From assembly GCA_027483705.1 (NCBI GenBank), contig JAIXTY010000321.1:1-34471 (forward strand): DNA of 34,471 nucleotides, written 5' to 3'. Below the pieces are notes generated by a model. That model searched no databases, was not told where the DNA came from, and saw only the letters and a program-made list of their open reading frames with translations. Below are positions 1-8,854 of this stretch, in pieces. The DNA comes from Rubrivivax sp. GTDB taxonomy: Bacteria; Pseudomonadota; Gammaproteobacteria; Burkholderiales; Burkholderiaceae_C. Both the position numbers and the translations under genes were made by a program. How positions within the stretch are numbered: the first letter of the stretch is position 1; each line of letters starts with the position of its first letter.

Positions 1-806
<806 letters not shown>

Positions 807-890
807 GCCCCCAAGCTCGCTCTCGCTCGCTACCCCCCGAGGGGGCCGCCCGCCAGCGGCCCGGCATAGCCGGCTCCGCGGCGGGGGCTT
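807..890. repeat. GC-rich hairpin-forming intergenic repeat
   Basis: An 84-base spacer after mdh with nested inverted repeats. The outer arms are agccccc (806-812) and gggggct (883-889). Inside are ccccc-cga-ggggg (833-845), gccgc/gcggc (845-849/856-860) and ccggc-ata-gccgg (861-873). A purine/pyrimidine stretch built on ctcgct lies at 816-831. It resembles dispersed intergenic repeats I recall next to many genes in Burkholderiales genomes. That is memory, not a search, and copy number cannot be judged from one copy. It may end the mdh transcript, but no T tract follows the stems. Its right edge abuts the probable start of the next gene. Confidence 0.6.
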
Positions 891-893
891 GAA

Positions 894-1901
894 TTGGTCG
901 GCGGTCCGTTGCTGAAGCCCGCCCAGGCGCTGTTCGACCCCGAACAGCGCGCCGTGCCGGTGCTGCCGGTGTGCGACCACTACGCCGGCGTCGAGCCGCG
1001 CATGACGAAGAGCCTGCAGCTGCAGGCCGAGCTCGGCCCGGTGTTCGACGTCACGCTCGACAACGAGGACGGCGCACCGGTGGGCGGCGAGCTCGCGCAC
1101 GCGCGGCTGATCGCCGGCCTGCTGGGCGGGCCGCTCAACCGCTTCGGGCGCGTCGGCGTGCGCCTGCTGCCGGTGTCGCACCCGGCCTTTGCCGAGGTCG
1201 CGGCCGTGGTGCTGGGCGCGGCACGGCGGCCGGCCTACCTGATGATCCCCAAGCCGCGTGGCCTGGCCTGCATCGACACCGCGGCACGCACGATCGACGG
1301 CCTGGGCGGTGCCGACGTGCCCCTGCACGCACTCGTCGAAACCCATGGCGCGCTGGCCGAGGTGGCCGCGCTGGCGGCCCACCCGCGCATCGAGAGCCTG
1401 AGCTTCGGGCTCATGGACTTCGTCTCGGCGCACCACGGTGCCATCCCCGAATCGGCAATGGGGGCCCAGGGCCAGTTCGAGCACCCGCTGGTGCTGCGCG
1501 CCAAGCTCGAGATCGCCGCGGCCTGCCACGCGCACGGCAAGGTGCCCTCGCACAGCGTCGTCACCGAGTTCAAGGACGAGGCCGCGCTCGCCGCGGCCGC
1601 GCGGCAGGCCGCGCAGCGGCTGGGCTACACGCGCATGTGGAGCATCCACCCGGCGCAGGTGCGCACCATCGTCGCCGCCTTCGCGCCATCGGCGGCCGAG
1701 ATCGACCGCGCGGTGCACATCCTGCAGGCGGCCCAGGCCGCCGGCTGGGCGCCCATCCGCCACGACGACACGCTGCACGACCGCGCCAGCTACCGCTACC
1801 ACTGGAACCTGCTGGAACGGGCCGAGCGCACGCGCCTGGCGGGCGCGCCATCGCTGCCCGCGGCGGTGCGCCAGGCCTGGTTTGAGCCCGACGCCGCCTG
1901 A
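894..1901 (+). CDS. HpcH/HpaI aldolase / citrate lyase beta-subunit family protein (CitE-like)
   Basis: A 335-residue TIM-barrel lyase of the CitE-like branch of the HpcH/HpaI family. Such enzymes cleave or form C-C bonds of malyl-, citramalyl- or citryl-CoA-type substrates with Mg2+. Evidence is the segment LPVCDHYAGVE, the acidic metal-site region DVTLDNEDGAP, the LVETHGAL strand (CitE-type metal-binding Glu) and MWSIHPAQVRTI near the C terminus, which matches the IHP-Q motif of CitE proteins. The substrate cannot be named from sequence. The start is uncertain: the frame is open only from a TAG at 867-869, and the best candidate is TTG at 894, with gggggc 6 bases upstream that belongs to the repeat. 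Homologues as I recall them begin close to residue 8 here. A role near malate metabolism is suggested only by the mdh neighbour. Confidence 0.85.
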   Translation: MVGGPLLKPAQALFDPEQRAVPVLPVCDHYAGVEPRMTKSLQLQAELGPVFDVTLDNEDGAPVGGELAHARLIAGLLGGPLNRFGRVGVRLLPVSHPAFAEVAAVVLGAARRPAYLMIPKPRGLACIDTAARTIDGLGGADVPLHALVETHGALAEVAALAAHPRIESLSFGLMDFVSAHHGAIPESAMGAQGQFEHPLVLRAKLEIAAACHAHGKVPSHSVVTEFKDEAALAAAARQAAQRLGYTRMWSIHPAQVRTIVAAFAPSAAEIDRAVHILQAAQAAGWAPIRHDDTLHDRASYRYHWNLLERAERTRLAGAPSLPAAVRQAWFEPDAA

Positions 1902-1974
1902 CACGCGGCTGAATCGCCGACCATGGCGCCGGCCGGCGCGGGGTTGTTCGCCCCCGGGCGAGCCGGGGCCGGGC

Positions 1975-2001
1975 TCAAGTCGGCACACTCGGTGCCGATA
2001 C
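1975..2001 (+). promoter_or_regulatory. Candidate sigma-28 (FliA) promoter for the 47-residue membrane protein
   Basis: TCAAGTCG at 1975-1982, an 11-base spacer, then GCCGATAC at 1994-2001. The flagellar sigma-28 consensus is TAAAGTTT-N11-GCCGATAA. The -10 element matches 7 of 8 positions and the spacer is exact. The TCAAG form of the -35 is the variant I recall from betaproteobacterial flagellar genes. It lies 35 bases before the ATG at 2037. Seen in sequence; activity is inferred. Confidence 0.6.
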
Positions 2002-2036
2002 CGATTCACCCTCAGCCCCTGCGTGGAGTTCCCCCG

Positions 2037-2180
2037 ATGATTTCGTTCGTGCTGGCCCTTGTGCCGATCCTGTTTGCCGCCGGTTTCCTGACCTGGACCA
2101 TGATGATGGGCGCCAAGGAACAGGCCAAGGCCGACGCCTGGGCCGCCGAGTGGGCCAAGAAGCACCACGGCGGCCACTGA
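2037..2180 (+). CDS. Small single-span membrane protein, 47 residues, unknown function
   Basis: Not recognised. The likely start is ATG at 2037, preceded by ggag at 2025-2028; an in-frame ATG at 1923 would add 38 low-complexity residues and lie upstream of the promoter. The protein has one hydrophobic helix (about residues 2-24, MISFVLALVPILFAAGFLTW), then a short charged cytoplasmic-type tail rich in Lys, Ala and Trp ending in HHGGH. It is a monocistronic unit, with a sigma-28-like promoter just before it and a strong terminator 23 bases after it. If the promoter is real the protein would be made with flagellar and chemotaxis genes, and the next gene is a chemoreceptor. Function is unknown. 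The gene is supported by start site, promoter and terminator rather than by homology. Confidence 0.65.
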   Translation: MISFVLALVPILFAAGFLTWTMMMGAKEQAKADAWAAEWAKKHHGGH

Positions 2181-2203
2181 GCCGCCGCACCGGCCCGGCC
2201 GAC

Positions 2204-2230
2204 AGCCCGCTCGATGAGCGGGCTTTTTTT
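2204..2230 (+). terminator. Rho-independent terminator
   Basis: A perfect 9-bp stem, agcccgctc (2204-2212) with gagcgggct (2216-2224), closed by a 3-base loop (gat). It is followed by an uninterrupted T run to 2230. It ends the small membrane protein transcript on the + strand. Confidence 0.93.
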
Positions 2231-2323
2231 CGCCCTTACGTGCCGCCAGGGCCGGCGCGACCCGGATGACGAGAGAAATGCGATGCCTCTGCACGAGTTA
2301 TCGCTTGATCGGGCGACCCTCCT

Positions 2324-2331
2324 GCCGATAA
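2324..2331 (+). promoter_or_regulatory. Possible sigma-28 -10 element upstream of the chemoreceptor
   Basis: GCCGATAA at 2324-2331 is a perfect match to the sigma-28 -10 consensus, 73 bases before the chemoreceptor ATG. The matching -35 window (2305-2312, ttgatcgg) is poor, so this is weaker than the 1975-2001 site. Chemoreceptor genes are classic FliA targets, which is the main support. Confidence 0.4.
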
Positions 2332-2404
2332 CGATTGCTGTAAGCAGCCGCAGCCGCGCCATGGCTCGACGCATCGCCGACTGAACCTCGAGGAACTCAC
2401 GCCC

Positions 2405-4372
2405 ATGACCTCACGCCACGTCTCCGCCCAGATCCCGGATGGGCCGGCCGCCCGAAGCCGTGCCGGCTTCTTCGCGTTCCACGGACCCTGGGCCCCCGGG
2501 GTGCGGCTGTTCCGCCGCCTGAGCTTTGGCTGGAAGGCCTCGCTCGTGTCGGTGTGCTTTCTGGTGCCGCTGGCACTGGTGTTGACGATGTGGCTGCGCG
2601 AGGTGACGGCCGACATCGAGTTCTCCACCCAGGAGCGCGCCGGCGTGGCGGCCGTGCAGGGGCTGGTGCCGCTGCAGGAAGCCCTGATCGAGCAGCGCCG
2701 GGCCGTGCTGTCGGCGGTGGCGCGTGGCAACGCCGCACCCGCGGCCCCGGACAGCGTCGAGCAGGCGATGCGCCGCGCCGAGGCCGCCCTGGCCGATCAC
2801 CGCTTCGGCACGCGCGACGCCTGGGCCGCGCTCAAGAAGGCCCAGGCCGAGGCCGGCGCCGCGCCTGCCGCCCTGGAGAGCCAGTACGCCGCCCAGGGCG
2901 CCGTGCTGCAGGCCTACACCAACCTCGTGCTGCAGGTGAGCGACGGCTCCAACCTCACGCTGGACCCCGACGTCTACACCTACTACCTGATGGACGCGGC
3001 GCTGTTCCGGCTGCCGCGGCTGATGGACGAGTTCGACCGCAAGCGGGCCGTCGCCATCGCCATGAGCGGCGGCTCCACCACGCCGGTGATGCAGGCCGAG
3101 CTCACCCGCGCCGGCGCGGTGGACGAGTTGTTCTTCGGTGACCTGGGCGGCTCGCTGACCAAGTCCGACGCCGTCGCGCCGGGGCTGCTGGCCGAGCTCA
3201 AGCTCGAGGCCGTGACCCGCCTGCACGACACCTACGACGCCCACGTCGAGGCCCTGAAGGACGGCGCGGCCATCGACGCCAGCGCCCGCGAACTCGTCGC
3301 CGCCCTGCTGGTGATGCAGAAGGCCTCTCTGGCCAAGCTGGACGAAGGCATCGCCGTGCGCATCGACGGCATCCGTTCGCGCCTGGTGGCGGTGAGCGTC
3401 GTGCTGGCCGTCGGGCTGGCGGCGGCCGGCTACCTGTTCTGGTGCTTCTACCTCGTCATGCGCGGCGGCCTCAAGGAGGTGGAACGCCACCTGCGCGCCA
3501 TGACCGCCGGCGACCTGACGACCCGCCCCGAGCCCTGGGGCAAGGACGAGGCCGCCGCGCTGATGCTCGAGCTGCGGGCCACGCAGCACGCGCTGCGCAC
3601 CATCGTGCACGACGTGCGCGCCAGCAGCGCCGAGATCCTGCAGGCCAGCACCGAGATCGCCGCCGGCGCGCTGGACCTGTCGGCGCGCACCGAGCGCACC
3701 GCCGCCAACCTGGAGCAGACCGCGGCGTCGATGGAGCAGATCTCCGGCACCGTGAAGGCCACGGCCGACCACGCCGACGAGGCCGCGCGCCTGGCCGGCA
3801 CCAACGCCCGCGAGGCGCAGACCGGCGGCGAGGTGATGAACCAGGTCGTCGTGACGATGAACGAGATCGCCGGCTCGTCGTCGCGCATCGGCGAGATCAT
3901 CGGCACCATCGACGGCATCGCCTTCCAGACCAACATCCTGGCGCTGAACGCCGCCGTCGAGGCGGCACGGGCCGGCGAGCAGGGCCGCGGCTTCGCCGTG
4001 GTGGCCTCGGAGGTGCGGGCGCTGGCGCAGCGCAGCGCGGTGGCCGCGCGCGAGATCAAGCAGCTGGTGCAAGACAGCATCGGCCGCGCCGAGAGCGGCA
4101 GCCGCGTCGTCACCGACGCGCAGCAGGCCATCGGCCGCATCGTCGACAGCACGCAGCGCGTGGGCCAGCTCATCGGCGACATCGCCACCGGCGCCAAGGA
4201 ACAGGCCTCGGGCGTGAGCCAGGTGGGCCAGGCCGCGCAGGACCTGGACGCCACGACGCAGCAGAACGCCGCGCTGGTGGAGCAGACGGCCGCCTCGGCG
4301 ACCTCGCTCAAGCAGCGGGCCGTGCAGCTGGCCGACCGCGTGGCGCGCTTCCGGTTGCCCGAGCACGCCTGA
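2405..4372 (+). CDS. Methyl-accepting chemotaxis protein
   Basis: A 655-residue transmembrane chemoreceptor that senses a ligand outside the cytoplasm and controls CheA through CheW. Order: a long N-terminal cytoplasmic leader; TM1 at about 46-64; a periplasmic helical sensor domain of about 260 residues containing LDPDVYTYYLMDA, a motif I recall from betaproteobacterial four-helix-bundle receptors; TM2 at about 325-347; HAMP; then the signalling domain, whose hairpin tip IDGIAFQTNILALNAA starts near residue 501 and continues through AGEQGRGFAVVASEVR. The C terminus lacks a CheR-binding pentapeptide, so methylation probably depends on other receptors or direct CheR contact. The start is ATG at 2405 with cgagga 10 bases upstream. 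The ligand cannot be predicted. No other che genes are in the window. Confidence 0.96.
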   Translation: MTSRHVSAQIPDGPAARSRAGFFAFHGPWAPGVRLFRRLSFGWKASLVSVCFLVPLALVLTMWLREVTADIEFSTQERAGVAAVQGLVPLQEALIEQRRAVLSAVARGNAAPAAPDSVEQAMRRAEAALADHRFGTRDAWAALKKAQAEAGAAPAALESQYAAQGAVLQAYTNLVLQVSDGSNLTLDPDVYTYYLMDAALFRLPRLMDEFDRKRAVAIAMSGGSTTPVMQAELTRAGAVDELFFGDLGGSLTKSDAVAPGLLAELKLEAVTRLHDTYDAHVEALKDGAAIDASARELVAALLVMQKASLAKLDEGIAVRIDGIRSRLVAVSVVLAVGLAAAGYLFWCFYLVMRGGLKEVERHLRAMTAGDLTTRPEPWGKDEAAALMLELRATQHALRTIVHDVRASSAEILQASTEIAAGALDLSARTERTAANLEQTAASMEQISGTVKATADHADEAARLAGTNAREAQTGGEVMNQVVVTMNEIAGSSSRIGEIIGTIDGIAFQTNILALNAAVEAARAGEQGRGFAVVASEVRALAQRSAVAAREIKQLVQDSIGRAESGSRVVTDAQQAIGRIVDSTQRVGQLIGDIATGAKEQASGVSQVGQAAQDLDATTQQNAALVEQTAASATSLKQRAVQLADRVARFRLPEHA

Positions 4373-4448
4373 GCGGCGCAGACGCCACGCGTGCCCGGGG
4401 GCGCCGGCGCTCGGGTAGGCTCGCGGCATTGCCGCTGCCTGCCCTGCC

Positions 4449-6800
4449 TTGAACGCCCCTGCCCCCGACCACCCGCAGCGATCCAGGGGTTCTGCGCGCC
4501 GCGAACGCGGCGTCATCGTCATCGGCAGCCTGCTGCTGATCGTCGCCGCGGTGTTTGCCGTGGGCGCGCTGCTGCTGGTGGCGCTGCTGGCCTGGTACTC
4601 GTTCGACCTGCCGCCGCTCGACAAGGCCACCGAGTACCGCCCGCGCCAGCACCTGGTGGTGCTGGCCGGCGACGGCCCCGAGATCGCGCAGTTCGGCAGC
4701 GAGCGGCGCGTGTTCGTGCCGGTGGCCGCCATGCCGCAGGGGCTGAAGGACGCCGTCATCGCCACCGAGGACGCCGGCTTCTACGAGCACGACGGCATCA
4801 GCTGGCGCGGCGTGGCGCGCGCGGCTGTGGCCAACCTCACCGGCGGCGTGACGCAGGGCGCCAGCACGCTGACGCAGCAGGTGGCGCGCACGATGTTCCT
4901 GAGCCCGCGCCGCACGTTCGAGCGCAAGATGAAGGAGGCGCTCATCGCCAAGCGGCTGGAAGACCAGCTGACGAAGGACGAGATCCTCGAACTCTACCTG
5001 AACCAGGTCTACGTGGGCACCCGCGCCTACGGCATGGGCGCCGCGGCGGAAACCTACTTCGGCAAGCCGCTGGCGGCGCTGAACCTGGCCGAGCTGGCGA
5101 TGATCGCCGGCCTGCCGCAGAACCCGATCTACGCCAACCCGTTTGCCAACGAGGCCGCGGCCGTGCGGCGCCAGCGCTGGGTGCTGCAGCGCCTGCTGCG
5201 CACCGGCAAGATCGACCAGGCCACGCACGACGCCGCCGTGGCCACCAAGCTGGTGTACCGCCGCTCGCGCATCGCCGACGTGCCCGCGGCCCACGTGGCC
5301 GAGATGGCGCGCCGCGCCGTCTTCGAGCAGCTCGGCGAGAAAGCCTACACCGAGGGCATCCGCGTCTTCACCAGCATCCGCGCCGACGAGCAGCGTGCCG
5401 CGCACGCCGCGCTGCGCAAGGCGCTGATCGCGCACGAGCGCCGGCAGGGCTGGCGCGGCCCCGAAGACCAGGAGGCGCTGCCCGCCGACGAGGCCGCCGC
5501 CGACCGCGCCGCGGCGCTGGCGCTGCGCGACCTGCGCGACGACGACGACCTGCGCGTGGGCATCGTGATGGCGGCGTCGGCGCAGGAGCTCAAGGTCAAG
5601 CTCGCCAGTGGCGACACGGTGTCGGTGGCGGGCGAGGGCCTGCGCCTGGTGCGCGCCGCGCTGCAGCCGCAGGCCGCGGCGGCGCTGGCGGTGAGGCGCG
5701 GCTCGGTGCTGCGCGTGATGGCCACGCCCGGGCCCAAGGGCACCACGGCCTGGAGCGTGGTGCAGTGGCCCGAGGCCGATGGCGCCTACGTCTCGATCGA
5801 CCCCGCCACCGGCCGCGTGCGCGCGCTGGTGGGCGGCTTCAGCTTCGCACGCGCGCCGTTCAACCGCGCCACGCAGGCGCGGCGCCAGCCGGGCTCGAGC
5901 TTCAAGCCCTTTCTCTACGCCACCGCCTTCGAGCAGGGCGTGATGCCCGAGACGGTGGTCGACGACCTGCCGCTGCAGACCGAGGACGGCGGCACGCCGA
6001 GCTGGAACCCCGGCAACAGCGACGGCAAGTTCGACGGCCCGATGACGGTGCGTGAGGGCCTCGTGCGCAGCAAGAACCTGGTGAGCATCCGCATCCTGCA
6101 CCGCATCGGCCTGGCCGCGGCGCGCGAAGGCATCGCACGTTTCGGCTTCGACATGAAGCGCCAGCCGAACGACCTGACGCTGGCGCTGGGCACCGGCAGC
6201 GTCACGCCGATGGAGATGGCCGCCGCCTATGGCGTGTTCGCCAACGGCGGCTACAAGGTGACGCCGGTGCTCATCGAGCGCATCGTGGCGGCGGATGGCA
6301 AGGTGCTGTTCGAAGCCGCGCCGCCGCCGGCCGAGCCCGAGCGCGTGGTGCCGCCGAGCACGGTGTTCCTGGCCAACTCGCTGATGCGCGACGTCACGGC
6401 CCGCGGCACCGCGGCACGCGCGCAGGCCACGCTGCAGCGGCCCGATCTCTACGGCAAGACCGGCACCACCAACGACGCGGTCGACGCCTGGTTCGCCGGC
6501 TGGGCACCGGGCGTGGTGGGCGTGGCCTGGATCGGTCACGACGAACCCCGCAGCCTGGGCGAGCGCGAAAGCGGTGGCGGCCTGGCGCTGCCGGTGTGGA
6601 TCGAGGCCATGGCGCGTGCGCTGCGCGGCGTGCCGGTGCAGGCCCTGGAGCCGCCCGAGAGCGTGGTGCCGGTGGGCGGCGACTGGCGGCTCTTCGAGTA
6701 CGCCGGCGGCGGCTTCATCGCGGCCATCGGCGCGCAGGCCGAAAGTGGCGCACCGCCGGTCGGCGCCGCGGCGGCGGCGGCCTCGGCGGCCAGCCGCTGA
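4449..6800 (+). CDS. mrcA: Penicillin-binding protein 1A (bifunctional class A PBP)
   Basis: A 783-residue inner-membrane peptidoglycan synthase that polymerises lipid II and cross-links stem peptides. One membrane anchor lies at about 22-49. The GT51 glycosyltransferase domain follows, with catalytic Glu107 in EDAGFYEHDGIS, GASTLTQQVART and KRLEDQLTKDEILELYLN. A PBP1A-type OB-like insert occupies roughly 310-440. The transpeptidase has the SxxK serine (Ser483) in PGSSFKP, SKN at 541-543 and KTGTT from Lys670. A Gly/Ala-rich tail ends the protein. The start is TTG at 4449, since no ATG or GTG lies before the membrane anchor, and no clear ribosome site is seen. It is converging on exonuclease I with only 28 bases between the stops. 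It is not part of the dcw operon but supplies the same wall-synthesis process. Confidence 0.95.
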   Translation: MNAPAPDHPQRSRGSARRERGVIVIGSLLLIVAAVFAVGALLLVALLAWYSFDLPPLDKATEYRPRQHLVVLAGDGPEIAQFGSERRVFVPVAAMPQGLKDAVIATEDAGFYEHDGISWRGVARAAVANLTGGVTQGASTLTQQVARTMFLSPRRTFERKMKEALIAKRLEDQLTKDEILELYLNQVYVGTRAYGMGAAAETYFGKPLAALNLAELAMIAGLPQNPIYANPFANEAAAVRRQRWVLQRLLRTGKIDQATHDAAVATKLVYRRSRIADVPAAHVAEMARRAVFEQLGEKAYTEGIRVFTSIRADEQRAAHAALRKALIAHERRQGWRGPEDQEALPADEAAADRAAALALRDLRDDDDLRVGIVMAASAQELKVKLASGDTVSVAGEGLRLVRAALQPQAAAALAVRRGSVLRVMATPGPKGTTAWSVVQWPEADGAYVSIDPATGRVRALVGGFSFARAPFNRATQARRQPGSSFKPFLYATAFEQGVMPETVVDDLPLQTEDGGTPSWNPGNSDGKFDGPMTVREGLVRSKNLVSIRILHRIGLAAAREGIARFGFDMKRQPNDLTLALGTGSVTPMEMAAAYGVFANGGYKVTPVLIERIVAADGKVLFEAAPPPAEPERVVPPSTVFLANSLMRDVTARGTAARAQATLQRPDLYGKTGTTNDAVDAWFAGWAPGVVGVAWIGHDEPRSLGERESGGGLALPVWIEAMARALRGVPVQALEPPESVVPVGGDWRLFEYAGGGFIAAIGAQAESGAPPVGAAAAAASAASR

Positions 6801-6828
6801 GCCCGCGGCGGCGTACGCCCTGGCGCCG

Positions 6829-8292
6829 CTACGGCAGCTCGGGCGCGATCTGCGTCGCGTAGTCCGACAGCGCGTCCAGCAGTCCTTGCGCGCGCTCGTC
6901 GCCCCGCTCCAGCGCGGCATCGAACAGCGCGTCCACGCGCTCCTGGAACACCGTCGCGGTGAGCGCGCCGCCCTCGCCGCGCACCAGGCGCGCCACCCGA
7001 TGCGCCTGCCAGCGCGCCTGCTCGTCGTCGTCCAGCGTCTCGGGCGCGTTGCGCGCGCGGTAGCGGAACAGCAGTTCCTCCAGGCGCCCGTCCGACAGCG
7101 CCACGCGGCCGCCGTGCACGCGCTCGGCCAGCTGCGGCCAGGGCAGCGCGCGCAGGCGGTTGAGCGCACGGCGGTCCTCGTCGCCGACAAAGCCGCCGTA
7201 GAGATCTTCATCGACGTCGGGCGGCGTCTCCGCCGGCCGCGCGTACACCTCGCGCCAGCGGGGGGCCACGGCCGCGGCCGCCGCCGGGGCACGCGCCGCG
7301 TGGCGCTCAATCACGCCCCGATCGACGCCCCATCGCGCCTCGGCCGGGCCCAGCACCGCGAGGTTGCCGATGACGATGGGGCTCTTGTTGACGTGGATGG
7401 TCTTGATGGGCAGCCTAGTCTCGCCCTCGGCCAGGTCGTCGGCGCGCGAGAAGAGGCGCCGGCGCAGCGTGTCGGCGTCCAGCCCGTCGAGCTCGGCCGG
7501 GTCATGGGCGAGGTCCCAGACGATGAGCTCGTTCTTGTTGGTCGGGTGGGGCGCCAGCGGCCACACGACCGCCAGGCAGCCACGCTCCACGCCATAGCGG
7601 CCCGACAGGTGCACGAAGGGCCGGCCCTGGCCGATCTCGGCCCACACGGCGTCCTTCCTGCGCAGCTTCAGGCAGAAGTCCCACAGGCGCGGCTGCGCGG
7701 CCTTCACCAGCCGGGCCAGCGCCACGGTGGCGCGCACGTCGGCCAGCGCATCGTGCGCCTGGCCGTGCTCGATGCCGTTGGCGCGCGTGAGGTCTTCGAG
7801 CCTGAACGAAGGCCGCCCCTTCAGCTCACCCGAATGGTGCTTCGGCCAGGCCAGGCCCTCGGGCCGCAGGCTCCAGCAGGTGCGCAGCACATCCAGCAGG
7901 TCCCAGCGGCCGCAGCCGTTCTGCCACTCGCGCGCATAGGGATCGAGCAGGTTGCGCCAGAACAGGAAGCGCGTGACCTCGTCGTCGAAGCGGATGCTGT
8001 TGTAGCCCACGCCGATGGTGCCGTCGCGCGCCAGCGCGGCCTCGATCTGCTGCGCGAACTCGGCCTCGGGCACGCCGTGCGCCAGCGCGTGCTGCGGCGT
8101 GATGCCGGTCAGCAGCACGGCCTCGGGCTCGGGCAGGTGGTCGGGCGCCGGCTGGCAGTGCAGCGTCAGCGGCTCGCCGACCTCGTTGAGATCGAGGTCG
8201 GTGCGCAGGCCGGCAAACTGCACCGGCCGGTCGCGCCGCGGGTTGACGCCGAAGGTCTCGTAGTCGTGCCAGAAGAAGGTGGTGTCGGCCAT
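6829..8292 (-). CDS. sbcB: Exonuclease I (3'-5' single-strand DNA exonuclease)
   Basis: A 487-residue exonuclease degrading single-stranded DNA 3' to 5', acting in recombination and mismatch repair. The N terminus carries the ExoI DEDD motif HDYETFG (Asp10, Glu12). GYNSIRFDDEV holds the second acidic site, and GQAHDALADVRAT gives the catalytic His and Asp. The C-terminal ExoI-specific regions follow, for example LPIKTIHVNKSP. The ATG at 8292-8290 was chosen because homologues start at this motif; the open frame continues upstream to 8625, but that part runs into the hairpin repeat. A weak agga lies about 8 bases upstream of the ATG. It stands directly after ftsZ on the same strand but is separated by 562 bases and the repeat element, so independent transcription is likely. 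Confidence 0.95.
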   Translation of the reverse strand: MADTTFFWHDYETFGVNPRRDRPVQFAGLRTDLDLNEVGEPLTLHCQPAPDHLPEPEAVLLTGITPQHALAHGVPEAEFAQQIEAALARDGTIGVGYNSIRFDDEVTRFLFWRNLLDPYAREWQNGCGRWDLLDVLRTCWSLRPEGLAWPKHHSGELKGRPSFRLEDLTRANGIEHGQAHDALADVRATVALARLVKAAQPRLWDFCLKLRRKDAVWAEIGQGRPFVHLSGRYGVERGCLAVVWPLAPHPTNKNELIVWDLAHDPAELDGLDADTLRRRLFSRADDLAEGETRLPIKTIHVNKSPIVIGNLAVLGPAEARWGVDRGVIERHAARAPAAAAAVAPRWREVYARPAETPPDVDEDLYGGFVGDEDRRALNRLRALPWPQLAERVHGGRVALSDGRLEELLFRYRARNAPETLDDDEQARWQAHRVARLVRGEGGALTATVFQERVDALFDAALERGDERAQGLLDALSDYATQIAPELP

Positions 8293-8471
8293 GGGTCCAG
8301 TCCTGTTGGCACGATAGCGCAGCGGCCAGACCATCCGGTGCCACGGAGACGGCGCTTCCCAACCGGGCCCTTCAGCTGGCCGCCACAGCGGCCACGGCCG
8401 CACGCCCGCACAGCCCTTTGCAACCACCGTGGTTGGTGTTCGAGAGGGCCCCACGCACAGGTGGTGGTTGA

Positions 8472-8780
8472 GCGGCAGGCGGTGCGCGGTGCGGGCGCGC
8501 TGTGGGGCGCCGAGCAGCGCAGCCTTGAGGGCGGCGCGCGCAGCGCGCTTCGTGGACTGACTCACGGCAACTGTTCGAGCGCAGCGGCCGCAGGCCGCGT
8601 AGCGAGTTTTGCCGTGCGCCCTCAAGGTGAGCAGGCGAGCCCGGACACAAACAGTCCAGTGGACTGTTTGTGCCTGGCGAGCGGCCGGGCCTCTGGCCCG
8701 GCGCGGCCTGCAAGGCCAGGGCAGTCAGCCCGCAGGGCTGACCGCCACACCGTGCGCCTGCACCGCGCACCGCCTGCCGC
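8472..8780. repeat. 309-base multi-hairpin element with 21-bp terminal inverted repeats
   Basis: This fills most of the 562-base gap between ftsZ and sbcB. Perfect 21-bp arms (8472-8492 with 8760-8780) continue inward to 8509/8743 with two mismatches and two G-T pairs, about 38 bp in all. Inside: an outer stem 8523-8533/8617-8627 enclosing hairpins 8534-8548 and 8563-8570/8609-8616, the latter enclosing 8584-8598; a 27-base palindrome at 8646-8672; and hairpins at 8684-8702, 8705-8717 and 8724-8742. Four hairpins (8534-8548, 8584-8598, 8705-8717, 8724-8742) have the 3-base loop GCA. No gene is supported here; open frames across it have no recognisable domain. The flank 8293-8471 contains caaccacc/ggtggttg arms (8421-8428/8463-8470). 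In 8781-8854 I see nothing. It looks like a MITE- or REP-like dispersed element or a structured RNA. Which one is unknown. Confidence 0.8.
8646..8672. repeat. 27-base perfect palindrome
   Basis: Arms cacaaacagtcca (8646-8658) and tggactgtttgtg (8660-8672) are exact inverse complements around a single central base at 8659. It sits in the centre of the larger hairpin element and is noticeably more A/T-rich than its surroundings. With no loop it is unlikely to be a normal terminator, and there is no T tract. It could be a dimeric protein-binding site or part of a cruciform-forming element. Confidence 0.85.
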
Positions 8781-8854
8781 GACGCGCGATGCAGCTCCAG
8801 CATCAACGAACGACCGCAACAGGCCCCAACGGACCTGGGCGACCTCGACAGCCC

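Noticed and set aside
6810..6819. Palindrome ggcgtacgcc between the convergent mrcA and sbcB genes as a terminator
   Set aside because: Too short, no loop and no T tract on either strand.
4308..7310. Very long antisense open frames (also 2411-4765 and 6574-9225)
   Set aside because: They are typical GC-rich shadows: low-complexity Ala/Arg/Gly/His composition, no domains, and they lie opposite well-identified genes.
8293..8625. N-terminal extension of exonuclease I
   Set aside because: The conserved HDYETFG motif sits right after the ATG at 8292; the upstream part runs into the repeat element.
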